Shown: positions 1 to 12,115, counted from the stretch's first letter. The stretch: 37,063 bases of DNA from Cerioporus squamosus (GCA_022592435.1 JABYQS010000279.1:1-37063); one strand, 5' to 3'. Notes: generated from the sequence alone by a model not told the origin. Translations and numbers: made by a program.

Positions 1-1063
1 TCGGGCCTCGTCTGATCTACAGCTTGGAGACGCACCATGCACGGTAGACAATCAACGTCGTTGCAACGACGTTCGTCAAGAGCTCGCACATCGTGCCGAA
101 GATGCCCCATCCGTCTCCGCTGAAGATGGTGCCGCCTGGCAGGATCACGCCTATGGACGCGATACCTCCCGGGTAGTGACTGTTGTCGAGTATGCATGCA
201 CAGACGGTGTCCATGGCTCCCAGAACTAGCTTGTGTATCAGAAGGGGCTCGGGAAGGCCCAGAGGCATCTAGAAGGATACGCACCCGAGTTGAGGAAGAA
301 AATCAGTATGCAGACCCAGCGGATGACCCCGCTGTTCGGCCAAAGGACCCATGCACGCCACCACACAATCAAGTCTCCTGTGAGAACCTAAGTTCCGACA
401 TCAGTGAGAACGTAGGGTACCCGTACAACGAGGACCCGGACCACCCATGTTCACTGTGAGCGCGAGGGTGCCAGTACAAGCCTGGATGCCATACGCCTTG
501 TTGCTATCGGGTGCCACTTGAATCTGCGCCAGGTTCTCTTGACAATCTTTGAAAGAGATGTCCGAGCCGGATAGAGTCCAGGCAGGCCCGCATGTTGACT
601 ATGCGCCCGAGATGTTTCGACATGAAGTTCTGCAGAGCGCTGTATTCCTGCGTTGCAACCACGAGCGTCGCGATCCCGTACGCGACTGTGGAAGCCCACA
701 TGACGGTGATAGCTACAAGCATCATCGCCGTCGCCTTGCGTCTGATGCCTTTCGAACTGTAGCAGGTCGGAGATCGGCATTAGGGTGTTGCGGGTGGCAT
801 GAACTGCACGTACAAGAGAACATGCGCCGCTGGCGCGATGAGGACGGTGAAGAGCCCTGTCCGCCGTCTTCGTTAGAGCCCGTCTCACACAAGTTCCGGA
901 AAGACATACCCAGAAACATGGTCTGCAGAGCCGCATCGGTCATGATCTCCTTTAGGTCGGATCCCTGGAACCGGACTGCGTTCTCGACTTCCGTTTCCGC
1001 TAAAGCCATATTTTGCGAGAGGCTCGCTAGCGCAGCTTGAGAGATGTTGCGATAGGCAGCCAT
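1..1063 (-). pseudogene. Orphan 7TM protein gene, copy P (broken, truncated by window edge)
   Basis: This is a paralogue of the two intact 7TM genes at 9396-11105 and 15752-17612. Exons 1-3 (1063-910, 856-814, from 757) match them in phase and in splice sites, including the conserved intron that ends just before the SSKGIRRK motif. Helix segments such as LVAITVMWASTVAYGIATLV and the signature VWWRAWVLWP are visible. A one-base frame change lies near 545-555 after LDSIRL. The exon 3 donor is lost: where the paralogues read AAC|GTGAGT, this copy reads AACATGGGT near 445-450. A further one-base difference upstream of the chosen ATG removes the usual N-terminal residues. The part after YRAW runs off the left edge. 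Function is unknown. I call it a pseudogene, although sequence error cannot be excluded. Confidence 0.7.
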
Positions 1064-2146
1064 GTCTCGAGACTACCAGCTCGAGCCAGAGCCGGGAGAT
1101 CAAGGTAGGATGTCCGATGCTGGGGAGGAGCGGACGACGTCTGCGTGTGATATTTGTCGACAAAGTGGCGGTGTTGAGTCGCAAACATGCTTCCCGGTGC
1201 GGTCGGATCCCAGAGTGCGGCTACTACAAAGAAGGGCGATTGAGGAAGCACCGCAAACGCCTCGTGGACGGACAGGAAGTCAACACACTATGTAGCTGGC
1301 GTCTTCGGAAGACGATACCGAGCAAGAGTAAGAAAGCGCCGTGCGAATAGAACGGGCCCTCCGAAGTACGCGTACCGTGCCGCTACAGCACCGGTGAGCG
1401 GTAGTGCAACGATTCAGGATAAGCGTGGATCCTGCGTCGGATTGTCGGAGTGGTCAACTTAGAACGAGTTGCAAATATGTTTGTGGTACACACCGTGAGT
1501 CTGAGCGCATGTAGTAGTACGCCGCATGCATATGAAATCGTACCTATGAGCCGGCAATGAGCATGTCAGGACAACGCTCGACCGTGACTTTGCACGCATA
1601 GCCAACAAGCACTCACGAGAAGTACTGAAGCTAATCTCCGATCGAACGGTACCAAGGCATCTTGCCAGTGCGCTTCGGTAGCACATCTATGTATATCGTT
1701 CATCCGCGTGGAACCCACCATCGCGGTCTCAACTGCACGGACCCCGTGGAGCCTCAGGGAGGGAAGCATACTGTGCCTCCGATCGCCATGCCAGAGTCGG
1801 ACGGACCATATGGGACTGCATCTTGAAGCTGCACCAGCTCGTCGATGCACCAACGATTTGGACAGTGGACTTGTTCACAAGGAGTCGCTCGAAGGGCTGA
1901 ACCTGTCACTAGTTCAGGTGGGCATGGTGAGTTCTACTTTCTAGACGAGACAGAGGGCATGCTCACCTGTCATGCGACGAGCTCGTAGTTAGAGCCGGGA
2001 TCGAAAACACTGAGCTGCATTCCATCTCAAGTCATGCACACGAACTCCAGATACGACGCCGGTAAGGCAAATGCTCTCCTATACTCTCCTCCCTCCCAAG
2101 TGCCGAAGTCCATACATCGTCGCTCGTTGCCCGAACCTCTGTTCAC
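1064..2146. other. Spacer conserved between duplicated units (7TM/P450 intergenic block)
   Basis: No convincing gene is seen. The block is clearly related to 11106-12115, which holds the same place in the second unit. For example, the run around 1598-1622 recurs almost identically near 11560-11584, and both flank the 3' side of a P450. A donor-like GGTRAG read on the minus strand about 200 bp past the P450 stop is conserved in all three full P450 units (near 1961, 11944 and 23291). It could mark a 3'-UTR intron or an unrecognised upstream exon of the 7TM gene. The open frames here are short and not conserved as protein. Confidence 0.5.
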
Positions 2147-4485
2147 TCACGCACGCACCTCAAGGAGCACCGGCACCTCCGGCCGCGTCGCCACGAAGTA
2201 GTCCTTATACTGCCGCTCGAAGCTCCCCCTATCCCACCCTTCCCCCGCCCGAATCACGAACCGCTGCAGCAGCGCACACACGACCATGCGCATCTCCTGC
2301 ATTGCCAGCGTCTTCCCCACGCAATTCATCGGACCGTGCGAGAACGGCAAGAACCCAGCCTCGTTGTGCACGAGTGTCGCCTTGGTGAAGCCCCGCGCAG
2401 CCGGGTCTGTGGGTGCGAGAGACGGGTCCCCAGAGGCGAGCAGCCAGCGTTCGGGCCAGAACGCGGAGGGATCGGCGAAGTTGCGCGGGTCGTGGTGCAT
2501 CGAGTACATGTGGCACCAGAAGATGGTTCCGGGAGGGAGGTAACTGCGACGTGCGATCACAGTTAGCAACGACGGGCGCTAGGAGGGGAATGGGACTACG
2601 TACAGGTTGCCTACGACGACAGCCTGACCATTGGGAGGGACCTGGCGTTGAGTGCCTCCCGGAACCGGTGGATACATGCGCAAGACCTCATTGCTGCTCG
2701 CGGATTAGTACTCAGTCGCACAGTGACAACAGAGCCAAACCTCACATCACGGCGGTCAGATAATGCATCTCACGGTGGTGCTCCGTGCTCAAGGCGTCCT
2801 CACCGGGCGGATAGAACTTGTCAATCTCGGCTTGGAGTCGCTCGTACACCTCGGGATGCACGAGGAGGCAGTAGACGAGGCTCGTCAACGCGCCAGACGT
2901 CGTGTCTGCTCCCGCGATGATAGCCAGCGCACCGTCATTGACGAGCTGCTGTATTCGAGGCGGCTGCCACGAGTTCGGCAGGTCTTCTTGGTTCTGCATG
3001 ACGGCTTAGCGGCGAGCACATACGCCATGCGCAATGGACTCCGAGTTGAATGGGTGGTACGTACGAGATAGTGAAAAAGGTCCTTCTTCTCCGACCCCTC
3101 CCTCACGCGCACTGCAGCGCGTTCAGCGCATCCATTCAGCAAGATGCTCAGGTTCCCGGTCGACGCTGGGATCTTCCCGGCATATACACCGAGCCAAGGC
3201 ATGTGCCCAAACAACGTCGCGATGCTGTCAGACAGATCAGTAACCAATATTGAAGGAGCGACAACGCGAAAGTACGTACAACGCGCTGTCGTTGAGCAAC
3301 GCCCAGAAGTTCCCTTTGTCATGGCCGGCTATGAGGAGCTCGGAGCCTCCACCGAACGTGATATCCAACGTGGTGTCGTACCTGCATTCCGAGTGAGCGG
3401 TGCGCTTGATCGCATTCATGATCCCCACGACATGAATGCACGAATGTGCGGAAGACGGTAATACATACGTGAGATAATTGAACCACGTCCCAATGACGAC
3501 CTCGCCTTTCTGCTCCTCTAGGCGGGACAAGAACTGGCGCACGCGGCGTGCGACGAAGTGCTCGTACTCCTTGATCGCGGCGGAACCCATCCCGCGGTTC
3601 CAATTCTTGCGCCGGCGCAGGTGCGCGTCCGTGTCCTGGATACCGATCATGGGCAACATCGTCGTGGTGAGATTGCGCCCGATGAAATCTGTACATGTAA
3701 ACGGTCAGAAATGAGAGCATTGAGCGCTCGCTTCAGAAACTCGAAGTGCACAGTACGTACGCGGGCCTTTGGGAACACCGGAGGAACCCAGGAGTGGGTT
3801 GATGAGCGACGCATCACGGACAGAGAGCTCGTTCGGGCCTATGACGAGGTGTCAGCGCATGTCGAGGTCGCAAGAGGGCCTGGAATGGGATGGTAGTAAC
3901 GTACCTATGCGGACGACGTCGCCGTACTGATCATGGAGCGCCGTTATGTATTTGTGCTGGTATCCTGAAATGCAGACCATGCCCATGTATAGCTTGGAGA
4001 GCCTGCAGCCAACCGGACCTGGGTACCGAGCAAGCGGATGAAGGGGTGAGAGACGGTACAGAACGACGGAAGTGGCGAGCGTGGCAAAGTATGTTGAGTA
4101 TACCACAGAGATTGCGTGCAGAAGCGACAGCTGAGAGGGCGCTGCCAAGGCGATAACGAGCATAGGAGGGCCGAAGAGCAGTGCGATGTGCAACGCAATG
4201 TTGTAGGTCTCGTACCTCCGAAAGATCTGGTGCGTGATCTGGAGAACAGCAGAATCCGGGAACAAGCCAGGAAGAATGGCAAGGAGATCGTGTCGTGTCC
4301 AGACAGTCAGTAGAAGCAAGATCGAGACATGGTGTAACGATTGTACACACCAGTCCAAGGAATACTGCGATTGCTACCACCCCCGAAGGTGAAAGACCTC
4401 CGTCCACTATCGCTGGCATGGTCGTTGCTAGTGCTGCAAGCAGGAGAGGGCCTCTACCTGAGCTTATAAGTGTGCTGAGCTCCAT
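2147..4485 (-). CDS. Cytochrome P450 monooxygenase (P450-A), membrane-anchored
   Basis: Haem-thiolate monooxygenase, expected at the ER membrane with a P450 reductase as partner; substrate unknown. My nine-exon model is in frame throughout (587 aa): 4485-4351, 4238-3905, 3838-3761, 3688-3469, 3381-3280, 3224-3065, 2993-2746, 2693-2604, 2543-2147. The N-terminus carries two or three hydrophobic segments and then the proline hinge RYPGPVG. I-helix AGADTTS, K-helix EVLR, FWPERW and the haem loop FLPFSHGPMNCVGK (Cys530 in this model, codon 2323-2321) are all present. All junctions are GT-AG. The acceptor of exon 6 differs from copies C and D because the ancestral AG is gone; a CAG 17 bases further in keeps the frame together with a shifted donor. 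The sequence resembles basidiomycete proteins annotated as high-nitrogen-upregulated P450s, but I cannot assign a CYP family. Confidence 0.85.
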
Positions 4486-5002
4486 CGGTGCGCCATAGCA
4501 CCACTGCTCGATCCCATGGAGGTAGGAAGAATGCTGCTGCTGGACGGCGTGAGAGAGAGATAAAAGCAATGAGCAACTGAACGACCGCCGCGGTTGGGAA
4601 ACGTACCTCCGGACATCGAAGTATATTGCCGTCATGTCCGAGCCTCGAGCCGACAGAACCCTGGGCGGTCGATCTTGGCCAGCATTTCCCGCGCAACATG
4701 GGACTGTGACTCTTCGAGCTAGGAAGCTGGCCTGATCCAGAGCCTCGATATCCAAACGCGAGGCAAGATTGCCCAGCGCCGGTTGCTTCCAGGTCAGGCT
4801 GCTTCAGTCGTATCCAGAAGTTGCACGGCATGCGGCAGCGTTGTCAAACAAAAGCTCCCAGTATCCGACACGTTTATAACACGTCGGAGACCAGTGAGAA
4901 TGTGCTTGATAGCGTACTGGACGAGGAGTAGCACATCGATGTAGAGTACGTACCACTTAAGTAGACAGTCGATACGGTGCCTCAATCCCCGAATTCACCT
5001 GC
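4486..5002. other. Upstream region of P450-A, conserved with P450-C upstream
   Basis: No gene is supported. On the minus strand this is the probable promoter and 5'-UTR region of P450-A. It aligns over several hundred bases with 14251-14937 upstream of P450-C; for instance, a block containing TTCGAGCTAG near 4715 recurs near 14552. The short open frames (for example LLKWYVLYIDVLLLVQ near 4960-4900) have only weak counterparts in the second unit. Confidence 0.35.
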
Positions 5003-5330
5003 TCAGCGGATGGGTGCGCGAGCGGCGCGTCCGGGATGGATAGGCGATACTTCATCTAGCCAAGCCAGCGTTCCTGGTGGTGAGCTTGATCGTCGTGGGC
5101 GATGCCTCGAAATGAGATCGGGAACGGGAATGCAATGCGACCAATAGAGAGCTCGCTGGGTGACTAAGGGAAATGGCAGGTGAAACTGGCAAAGCAAATA
5201 ACGCTCTTGAAGCAACGCGTCGACGTCAACGATGTACGCGCGCAGATACAAACAGGACGGGTGGTATTGTGAGGAATGACGCTGTACGCGACTGAAGCAC
5301 GAAGGTTTAAGCTTCATGGGAGAAGTAAGA
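5003..5330 (-). pseudogene. Unidentified conserved remnant X1
   Basis: This minus-strand stretch aligns at DNA level with 14938-15441. Both reach an AG/GTGAAT donor-like site after a segment reading AWLDEVSPIHPGRAARAP here and AWLDAVSPIRPVHAARAL in the second unit. Here the frame stops with TGA just before the donor, and the register changes within the conserved block. The copies therefore cannot all be coding in the same way. I do not recognise the family. It lies directly upstream of a P450 in both units and could be the last trace of a third gene that was once part of the duplicated unit. Confidence 0.25.
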
Positions 5331-5577
5331 GGTTTGCCCGGTCGACACTACGACCCTACTAGTATGCACTTGCGCGTCTTCCGCAGCCACTGCACAGCAG
5401 CATCGTGACAGTGTCAGAAAGTCCTACAGACTAAGATCGACCGCGCCCGACGTCAAGGCTGGGAATACGAGGACGCTCCGCGTCCAAGGCTGCCATGTGC
5501 ACCGAGCAACACAAGGTTCTGGGTTCTGATTTCCCGAGCTTGATGTGAAGCTTCGCTGGGGTGAACGAGGAAGGGGT

Positions 5578-6785
5578 TCAGGGATTGCCATCGGGCTCGG
5601 GATCGCGGACCCGCCTGTCGCCCCACAGGCCGGTCGCGAAGACGCGGCGGGCGTCCAGCGAGATGAGAATCGCGACTGCGAGATATTCTGGCGTGGCGTG
5701 GAAGACGTAGAACGTGGCTTTCGATTGCAGCGAGTTGAGCGAGCCTGGGGCGTCGGAGAGCAGCGAGGTCGTCGAGAAGCGCATGACGACGAGGCGGTAG
5801 ATCGCTACCGTGGACTGTCATTAGAGAAGTGGGGAGATGCAAGGTTAGCTATTACGACGCAAGCAACAGAGATGATAGATGGGGGCTCACAGCTAGGGCT
5901 GCGACGAGAACGATCCATGCTGTGGAGCTCTTCGGGACGCGAGGGATGATGTAACAGGCCCAAGCAGCACTCATTGCGACTCCGACGATGAGCAGCAGTC
6001 CGAGGACGGTGCTCACGTACCTGAGGGGCATGTTGTGCTATGAGTTAGCGCAAAGCACCTCCGAAGCGTCGGTAACGTACCAGAGCTGTCGTACCAGCTC
6101 CGCGTTTGCGCCTGAATGGAGTGCGCCCTGGTAATAGACCCCAGCCACGATGCCTAAGATGATCGTCACCCAGAACAGGATCGCTGCTGCGAGCCCGATG
6201 CGCCGAATCCACGCGCGCAGGTGAGGGAGGTCCTCGAGGCCTGCAAAGCCTTCTACGGTGGTGCTGCGGTCCGAATCGGTCAGAAAAGATGCTTCCGAGC
6301 CGCGAACTTCAAGCGAATCTGGCTTTCCGTTCTTGTTCGCCCTCGCCTCGTTGGCGAGCACTTTCGAGCCCTTCGTCGCGTTAACGAGCAGCGCGCGGGT
6401 GAGCTGCAGGAGGTCGATGCCGAGGGAGATGAAGCCGCCAGCGAGTGTCGTCTGGAGGTACGTCTCGAGGCTCTCGTTAGTGCGCGCACCGGCGTTGTGG
6501 GCGGCGTGAGCGCGAAGTCCGTAGAAGACAGTCCTACAATGTACAGGATTGTATAGAGTCAATTGATAGTCTGCTGAGTGAATATAAGAAGGCTTACCTT
6601 TCTGTGGTGAATACGAGGGCACCGATGAGCACAAAGTGGCGCGTCTGCGAGCGAGTCATGCGCCAGGCGAAGACAAGTACCAGGAGGCCATGGAGGACGG
6701 AGAAGAGGATCGATGGGGCAAAGTCGATGGGGAATGGGGCGCCTCCGATGGGAGAAGCGAACTCATGTGTCGGAGAAGAGGTCAT
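5578..6785 (-). CDS. RTA1-like seven-helix membrane protein
   Basis: A four-exon model is fully in frame (335 aa): 6785-6598, 6533-6081, 6020-5891, 5814-5578, all with GT-AG introns. Seven hydrophobic segments follow one another: ILFSVLHGLLVLVFAW, the segment around FVLIGALVFTTERTVFYG, GGFISLGIDLLQLTRALLV, GLAAAILFWVTIILGIVAGV, VLGLLLIVGVAMSAAWACYI, TAWIVLVAALASTVAIYRLV and FYVFHATPEYLAVAILISL. The last segment, followed by a short basic tail with RVFATGLWGDRR, recalls the FYVFDALPM region of fungal RTA1/lipid-translocating exporter-like proteins. The loop after helix 3 is long, polar and charged. It is unrelated to the orphan 7TM family in this window and sits between two P450 units. I am fairly sure of the gene and the topology; the RTA1-like label is tentative. 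Confidence 0.75.
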
Positions 6786-7389
6786 GAGTGGAGGGCGGGG
6801 GAGTGGTCAATGAAGGACCAGACAGAGGAGGACAGCGGCCGCAGAAAGGGTATCTTGACGAGCCTTGTGAGGAGAAGTCAATTTAAGTATGATGGCCAGA
6901 GTCGTGATGGCCATACCTGACGGACCTGTGTCCATCCATTGCGCTGGGATGAGTAGTTGTGCTGTATGGTTGCTGCGGAACTAGGATTGGTTGAGATACC
7001 CAAGTAGTGGAAGGGGGAGGCTGTACTTACGTCTGCTGTCCGCGTGCCACTGGCCTCTATCAGTTCTGTGCACTACCATACCCATCCGATAAAGCTCCTT
7101 GGCACTGGCCGAGTACGGTAGCGCTTCTGTGTTCGCGAAAAGATTCGACGCACTTCGCGAGTACCGGGCAGTGGCTAGACAGGGTTGCAGTTTGAGAACG
7201 ACATGCGCAGCAGCGCGGACACTGGCGGCGGCGTGGAGATCGGCAATCAGCACACGAAGAGCGTGAGTACGCCAGCCCCTTGTGACTCGAGCAAGCAGCG
7301 TGCTGCGGCCCATTTGAAGATGAATTGAGATCGAACCCGCACTGTTACGTTCTGACCTGCAGCGCTCTCCCGCCCTGCCAGACTGCGAT
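6786..7389. other. Intergenic, no gene seen
   Basis: This lies between the RTA1-like gene and the 3' end of P450-B. It holds only short open frames on both strands (for example a 110-codon minus frame 7313-6981) with no recognisable motif and no paralogue in the window. Confidence 0.4.
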
Positions 7390-8700
7390 CACCATGCCTC
7401 GAGTACAACCGAGAACTGCGGCCGCGCAGCGGTCCTTATATCCCTTATCGTACTCGCGTACGTCCCACGCCTCGGCGAGCCGGATTGCAGGAGCGCAGAC
7501 AACCATGCGCAGCTCGAGCTGCGCGAGGTTCTTGCCAGCGCAGTTCTCAGGCATGCGAGAAGGGGAGGAACGCGGACTCGTTGTGCGTGAGTGCCATTGT
7601 CGCTGGTTGCGAAAGTGCACTCGGGAGCGGGGCAGCGGCAACGAGAGGTGCGCGGCCGGAGGCGACGAGCCAGTGGTCTGGCCAGAAGGCATCGGGGTGC
7701 GTGAAGTTGTGAGGGTCGCGGTGCATGGAGTAGACGTGGATCCAGAAGGACGTTCCAGACGGGGGCAATCTGGATTGGACGCGAAGCAAGTTAGACAGGA
7801 AGGACTCGAGTGGAATATACGACGTACAGCGAGCCGACAGCGACCGGGCTCGCGCCTTGGGGGAACTTGCGAGGATGTCCTGCCTCCTGGAGCTGGAGGG
7901 TATAAGTAGACGCAGCACTTCGTTTCTGTAAGCAGCGAGCAATGTCAGCCTGCTAGGTGAACAGTGCGCGAGAAAGGAAGAACAGGTACATGACAGCGCT
8001 CAGGTAGTGCATCTCTTTGACGTCGAGTGCCGAAAGGAAGTCCTCCCCAGCTGGGAAGAACTTGTCGAACTCGGCTTGCAGCTCCGCGTAGGCCTGCGCA
8101 TTCGTCGCCAAGCAGAACACGACGCTGAGGATTGGCTGGAGGTCGTATCTGCCCCGGCGATGATGGTGAGGATGCTGTCACAGTCATCGACGAGCTGTTT
8201 GGTCGACGAAGGAGGCTTGTCTGGGAGGTCCTCGTTCTGCTCGGGTTCGGCGCACGTGGTCGCGAAGTGAGCTCGTGCGCAGAGAAGAGCACCGGAGGCG
8301 AATGAAACGTACGAAGTAGTGAAAGAGATCCCGTGTCGACGATCCGCACTGGATGCGGGCCATGGCGAACCTCCGCGCGTGCGCCATCAGCGTGCTCAGT
8401 GGCCCTGCAGCTCCGGGTATACTTCCCACATATGGCCCCAGCCAAGGGAGATGGCAGAAGAAAGCCTCAGGCTGTATGTGTGGGTTGTCAGAGTACCGCT
8501 TCTATGATGGAGAAGTGGAGGAGATACTGACATGACACCATGATCGAGGAGTGCCCAGACGTTGTTCTCATCGCCGTCTCGCAAGAGCTCTGAGCCGCCG
8601 CGGTATCTGTACGATGAGAGGGATATCGGAGAATGATAACGCCGGAGCGCACGTGAGAAGATGTACACCATGTCGCACATGAAGTCGTACCTAGGGGCCC
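7390..8700 (-). pseudogene. Cytochrome P450 remnant (P450-B), exons 5-9 only
   Basis: The remnant is more diverged than A, C and D. Recognisable pieces in minus-strand order are YDFMCDM and GGSELLRDGDENNVWALLDHG (8690-8540), ARIQCGSSTRDLFHYFV (about 8360-8310), LTIIAGADTTSS (I helix), ELQAEFDKFFPAGEDFLSAL, YRNEVLRLL, FWPDHWLVASG, FLPFSH and NCAGKNLAQLELRMVVCA. The frame breaks just after AGADTTSS. It breaks again inside the haem loop at about 7552, where two bases of the invariant glycine codon are missing (CAT-G-CCT), so a stop follows. Extra sequence also separates CDM from GGSELL. I could not find its first four exons in 8700-9395. This is a dead gene and evidence for an older round of duplication at the locus. 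Confidence 0.8.
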
Positions 8701-9395
8701 GTTCGGGCGAGGAGGTCAGCTTCGAACGTACGTGCGAGCTGGCCAATACTCACGAGAAGTGGTTCAGCCATTTCCCGAGTGGGGGCAGTGAAGTGCGAGA
8801 GTACATACCATAGCCAGGAAAAAGCAGGCTTGCCATGGTTTCTGGGTGAGATAGGTCGACATTGCGACCCAGTAAGCGGATGGGAAGGCTGCTTGTTGTC
8901 CTGGTGGTGAGACGGAGAAAACATCCAACGAGGTTGTGAAGCGTCCGTGGGTAAAATAATGAGAGTTCGTTGAGGCGGTCCGTTGTCGTGGGGAAAGATC
9001 GCATGGAACCGCACACTCAGCGACAGGATGAACCTAGAGGAGTAGTGATGTGTACAAAGTTGACCATGACGTCTGTAGTTGACAGTTGAGTGAGACAGCC
9101 ACGTAGTAGCAAACGCGCGATGATCCGAGACATCACGGTGTCCAGAAACTTGACAAGAACGCGGAGTCGGACACAAAGGGACCACGTATATCTGTCACGA
9201 GCAAGTGAGAGTACGTCGCCTTGAGCATTGATGTTCTGCAGTCAGAGGCTGACCTTGAAAGCTCCTGGTGTCCACCCCTCTGCCTCTCCTTGCAAATACC
9301 GCCATGATGTCATAATGCAAGTCCAAGTCCAAGATCCACAAGCATGCGCCCAATCGCTAGCATGCCCAGACAGCCCGAAGCCGTCATCCGACAGT
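8701..9395. other. Gap left of 7TM-Q; expected P450-B 5' exons not found
   Basis: The minus-strand frames here (such as 9016-8750 with LPIRLLGRNVDLSHPETMAS) show no P450 signature and no match to exons 1-4 of the other copies. This is either heavily decayed P450-B or unrelated DNA. Confidence 0.3.
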
Positions 9396-11105
9396 CTAGT
9401 GAGCCCTGGCTCCTTCAACATGCCCTTGGGATTCTCCGGCGTCCGCCGGCAGTGCTGTCACATCCTCCTCGGCAACAGATGCAGAAGTTGTGCTCAACAA
9501 CTCCGAGAGAGTCCCGCGACGGCGAGCAGGAGACCCGCGGAACACGAGGGAAGCGTTCCGGGCATGATCATCGGCCGACTTCTCGTGAACAGACTTGTCG
9601 ACCGCGCACAGGATGATGATGAGGGTTGGGTACATGCCCTGCGTAGAAGCGAAACATAAGCAAGGAATCGCCCATCCCGAAGGACAACGATTGCTACTCA
9701 CAATGAGCGAGACGATACATCCCTCCATCACATAGTAGAAGCCGTTCTCAAACGCGGTCGTTATGTACGACCCGAAAACGGAGCTGAGTTCGTATGTCAC
9801 TATGAGAACCTCAGCGATATGCTCGTTAGATGAAACTTCAATTGGGATTGGCATGATAGCATGATGCTCACCCAGAGGGCACAGTACAGGAGGCCAGACT
9901 CGACTAGAAGCGCGAGCGTTCGCTCCACTTGCGTGCGCCGGGAAGATCCCCTGAGATACGACATGATGATGCGGCGGTGCTCCCTGTATGCAGTATCGCC
10001 CCAGCTATCAGTTGATGCATTCTCGTCCAGAAGAACACAGGGCGCACCATGCACGATACGCAATGAGCGTCGTTGCAACGATGTTCGTGACAAGAGAGGA
10101 TAGCGCAGTGACGATTCCCCATAGGTTGTCGCTGAACATGGCGCCGGAGATGGCTCGTGCATATCCAACGACCGTTGGAGCGACGCCAGTGTTGCAAGCA
10201 TCGCGCGTGTCCATGATACCCATTGCTGGAGACCTCAGCACGTACGTGGAGGAGAAAAACCATGGAAAATGCATACCTGTGGTGAGCAACATCATGATAA
10301 TGCAAACCGAACGAACAGCCCGACTGCCTGGCCAGAGGACCCAGGCACGCCACCAGACGACCGAGTCTCCGATGACGATCTTTGTGATAGACGGTTGGTT
10401 ACTTCTGACACACCAGGTAAAGATAATGAGGGTGAAGCACTCACGTTGACCATTAGCGCTATGGTACTGATGCAATTATGAACGTCGTATGCCGCATAAT
10501 TGGCCCCATACAGCTCAATGAGCAGCTCCTGATGGCAAGCTATTGATGCAGACTGTGCAGTGTTCGAGTCGGCTGACAGGCTGGACAGGCATCCCAGCAC
10601 GTTATCCACGCGGCGAACGCTTTGCTGTGTGACGTCTAGCAAGTTAGTATAGATCTCCGCTGTCGCTATGAACGTCCCAGTCCAGTCGGCCACTGTCGAT
10701 GTCCACATGAGGCCTATAGCTATGAGCATGATCGCGGTTGTCCTGCGCCTGATTCCCTTCGAACTGCAGCGGGTTACTATCAGATGCCACGGATGCAGGT
10801 TAGACAGTCTAAGCTTCACGCACAAGAGAACATAGGCTGCAATCACAGCGAGGACGGTAAACAACCCTGGAGCAATCCCGCGTCAGCTCACGTTGCAAGT
10901 ACATTCGCTAAACCATACCGAAGAACAATGTCGATAGAGCCACACTGATGATACTTTGCTTCAGGTCAAGTTCCTCATATGCGGCAGCCTCCGCGAGGTC
11001 CCAGGAGATCACAGACAGAGTCTCTGTCAGGTTCGCCAGCTGGGCATATGAGACGTTCCGATAGGGGCCCACATCTCGAGATGCTAGCCTTGAGCCGAAT
11101 TCCAT
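9396..11105 (-). CDS. Orphan 7TM membrane protein, copy Q (intact)
   Basis: A seven-exon model is fully in frame (447 aa): 11105-10919, 10866-10824, 10763-10445, 10379-10048, 9983-9872, 9809-9702, 9638-9396. Helix-forming segments include LFTVLAVIAAYVLF, AIMLIAIGLMWTSTVADWTG, IVIGDSVVWWRAWVLW, SVCIIMMLLTTGMHFPWFF, SLVTNIVATTLIAYRAW, TLALLVESGLLYCALW and MEGCIVSLIGMYPTLIIIL. The IGDxVVWWRAWVLW and YPTLIIILCAVDKS signatures mark a large uncharacterised basidiomycete family; whether it senses or transports anything is unknown. The start is chosen because this Met aligns exactly with the Met of copy R (MEFGSRLASRD against MATSPALASRD). Exon 2 is only 43 nt and its phase is conserved in all three copies. 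The cytoplasmic tail is polar. Confidence 0.8.
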
Positions 11106-12115
11106 GTAAGGGGAAGTGAGGATGTGAGGAGGAGGAGAGACGTTGCCGTGCGATCCCTGCGATGTTCTCATACGAGCCCATGAGCGCGTATGTCAGTGGG
11201 AGCGATGCCGTGACTCGAAAGGAATCGACTCACAAATCCCGTCAACACCTGGAAATGACCACATGTTGAGATGGTAACCATGCAACGCACTGCACAGGCG
11301 ACCATTTGTGCTGTGGGAATAGAACAGGCCCTCCAAAGTGCGCGGACAGTACCGCTACAGCACCGGTCCATGGGCGGTTATCCATTTGACTGAGCGCAGG
11401 TCCTGCGTCGTATTGTCGGACGATCAACGTAGAACGAGCTGCACAGATGGTTGTGCGACACCCTGTGAGTCGCAGCGCATGTACGCCATGCCACAGACAG
11501 CCTGAAGTCGTACCTACAAGCCGGGGAGGAGTATGTCAGGACGACGCTCGACTGCGCACGCATAGCCAACAAGCACTCACGAGAAGTACTGGCGCTTATC
11601 TCCAATCGAGCGGCGGTGACAAGCCATTTCGCTGCGGTTGTTGTAGAACACCGACCTCGGCTCAGCTCCGTAATGGCGGGCTTGTATCTGTTCACCGCAT
11701 CTGAGTCAACTGCACGGCCCCATGGCCAACTGTCACAGAATGACGGGAAACATGATTTCGACTGCTATGTCTGGATCTGACCGCGGGGGATATCTTCAAG
11801 CTGCACTGGCTAGTCGACGCATCGAGGGTTAACAGATGAGCTCAGTGAGTTGACGGAGAGTCGCTCGAAAAGCTAAACCTGTCGCTAGTTCATGGGGAGT
11901 GCTAGGTGAGTGCTACTTTCTTGTACGAAACAGCGGGCAAGCTTACCTGGCGTCAGCGCGCAGTCAGAGACGAGAACGACACCCCGACCCCGGCTGTAGT
12001 GATAACATGTAATCCATCGAGTCCTGCATACGGACACCAGAGACGACGCTCGAAGAGCGATACCTCCTCCTCCTCCTGAGTCTCAACCTCGACACGTCGT
12101 CGTCTATGCCTCTTC
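11106..12115. other. Spacer conserved with 1064-2146
   Basis: This is the second copy of the 7TM/P450 intergenic block. The first 100 bases upstream of the 7TM start are also related to the region upstream of copy R (around 17680-17750); both keep a block reading AATC..C.CACAAA.CCCGTCA. Near the P450 3' end a CTCCTCCTCCTCCT run occurs at about 12060. No gene is supported. Confidence 0.45.
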
